In this document: piece by piece, positions 5,784 through 5,988 of the stretch
How positions within the stretch are numbered: position 1 is the first letter of the stretch
Layout: each line of letters opens with the position of its first letter
Assembly: GCA_902782795.1 (NCBI GenBank)
Contig: CACZOT010000404.1
Span: forward strand, 1-5,988
Source: an uncultured Eubacteriales bacterium
GTDB lineage: Bacteria > Bacillota > Clostridia > Christensenellales > Aristaeellaceae
DNA: 5,988 nucleotides
Direction: 5' to 3'
The notes under the pieces: generated by a model
Seen by the model: the letters and a program-made list of their open reading frames with translations, nothing else
What the model was told of the DNA's origin: nothing
Databases searched by the model: none
Made by a program: the position numbers and the translations under genes

Positions 5784-5812
5784 ATTGTACGCGCCCGGGG
5801 AGGCGCTGTCAA
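5784..5812 (-). promoter_or_regulatory. sigma70-type promoter of the MATE gene
   Basis: On the minus strand a perfect -35 TTGACA (5807-5812) is separated by 17 bases from a -10 TACAAT (5784-5789), one base off consensus. Transcription would begin near 5777, giving an untranslated leader of about 30 bases before the GTG start. The spacer holds an imperfect palindrome (GCGCC at 5791-5795 and GGCGC at 5802-5806), a possible but unproven operator. Confidence 0.8.
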
Positions 5813-5842
5813 TGGCGCTGTTGTCACGGGAGGGAGCTTGAG

Positions 5843-5883
5843 GCGCGGAGGGCCCGCGCCAAAGGCGCGCGGGCCCTCCGCGC
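5843..5883. repeat. long GC-rich hairpin upstream of the MATE promoter
   Basis: The arms 5843-5858 and 5868-5883 form a perfect 16-bp stem (GCGCGGAGGGCCCGCG and its complement), with a 9-base loop CCAAAGGCG that can pair CC/GG. No T-tract follows on either strand, so it is not a canonical intrinsic terminator. Confidence 0.75.
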
Positions 5884-5944
5884 CCCTCCGGCGCACGGCC
5901 TCGGACGGCCGCTGCGCGGCCACCCGACGCCACGCGCCGGAGGG
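5884..5944. repeat. second inverted repeat with nested hairpin
   Basis: CCCTCCGGCGC (5884-5894) is the perfect complement of GCGCCGGAGGG (5934-5944). The 39 bases between hold a nested hairpin, GGCCGC/GCGGCC around TGC (5907-5921). It directly follows the preceding hairpin, and a 10-base palindrome AGGGCGCCCT overlaps its end (5941-5950). The remaining bases to the window end are purine-rich and show no gene. Confidence 0.65.
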
Positions 5945-5988
5945 CGCCCTGGCGGGAAGGCAGAGGGGAAAGAAAGGGCGGCAAGGGG

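Noticed and set aside
4233..5984. Long minus-strand open frame of about 583 codons overlapping the MATE gene
   Set aside because: It translates to Arg/Pro/Gly-rich low-complexity sequence with no family motif and runs through the hairpin DNA at both ends. It is an antisense-type shadow of GC-rich codons; the MATE frame has clear transporter motifs.
5811..5988. Intrinsic terminator of a gene entering from the right edge
   Set aside because: The hairpins at 5843-5944 are strong but no T-run follows on either strand, so termination cannot be supported from sequence.

Overview
The window is GC-rich (by eye well above 60 percent) and densely coding. It has strong GGAGG-type ribosome binding sites, a near-consensus sigma70 promoter and short perfect hairpins strung through its intergenic DNA. 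The protein families (NagA, TIM-barrel sugar isomerase, Gfo/Idh/MocA oxidoreductase, AEC carrier, MATE exporter) and the clostridial look of the MATE C-terminus suggest a high-GC member of the Clostridia (Oscillospiraceae/Christensenellales-like gut bacterium). This is inference; no rRNA or taxon-specific marker is present.

Left half, plus strand (1-2864): a carbohydrate-catabolic operon that begins before the window. It carries the C-terminal four fifths of an N-acetylglucosamine-6-phosphate deacetylase (NagA family). A 4-base overlap leads to a sugar phosphate isomerase/epimerase TIM-barrel protein, and after 35 bases comes a Gfo/Idh/MocA NAD(P)-dependent sugar oxidoreductase. A strong intrinsic terminator at 2892-2933 closes the operon. 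Together the three would deacetylate an N-acetyl sugar (phosphate) and oxidise/isomerise a sugar. An isomerase-fold protein beside a Gfo/Idh/MocA enzyme also recalls 3-keto-sugar pathways.

Right half, minus strand (2947-5746): two separate membrane-transport genes. An AEC-family (auxin efflux carrier-like) permease converges on the sugar operon. A MATE-family multidrug exporter is driven by a TTGACA-17-TACAAT promoter.

The 460 bases between the two transporter genes hold no gene. They carry an ordered series of hairpins: a tandem array of four short perfect hairpins with a repeated A-C-rich linker, a 29-bp near-perfect hairpin with A- and T-tracts on its two sides (a bidirectional terminator), and a further hairpin of the same design in inverted orientation. 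The last ~170 bases of the window hold a second, different cluster of long GC-rich inverted repeats. These hairpin elements are the most unusual content; the genes themselves belong to known families. I found no clearly new multi-gene system, CRISPR array, tRNA, rRNA or transposase.
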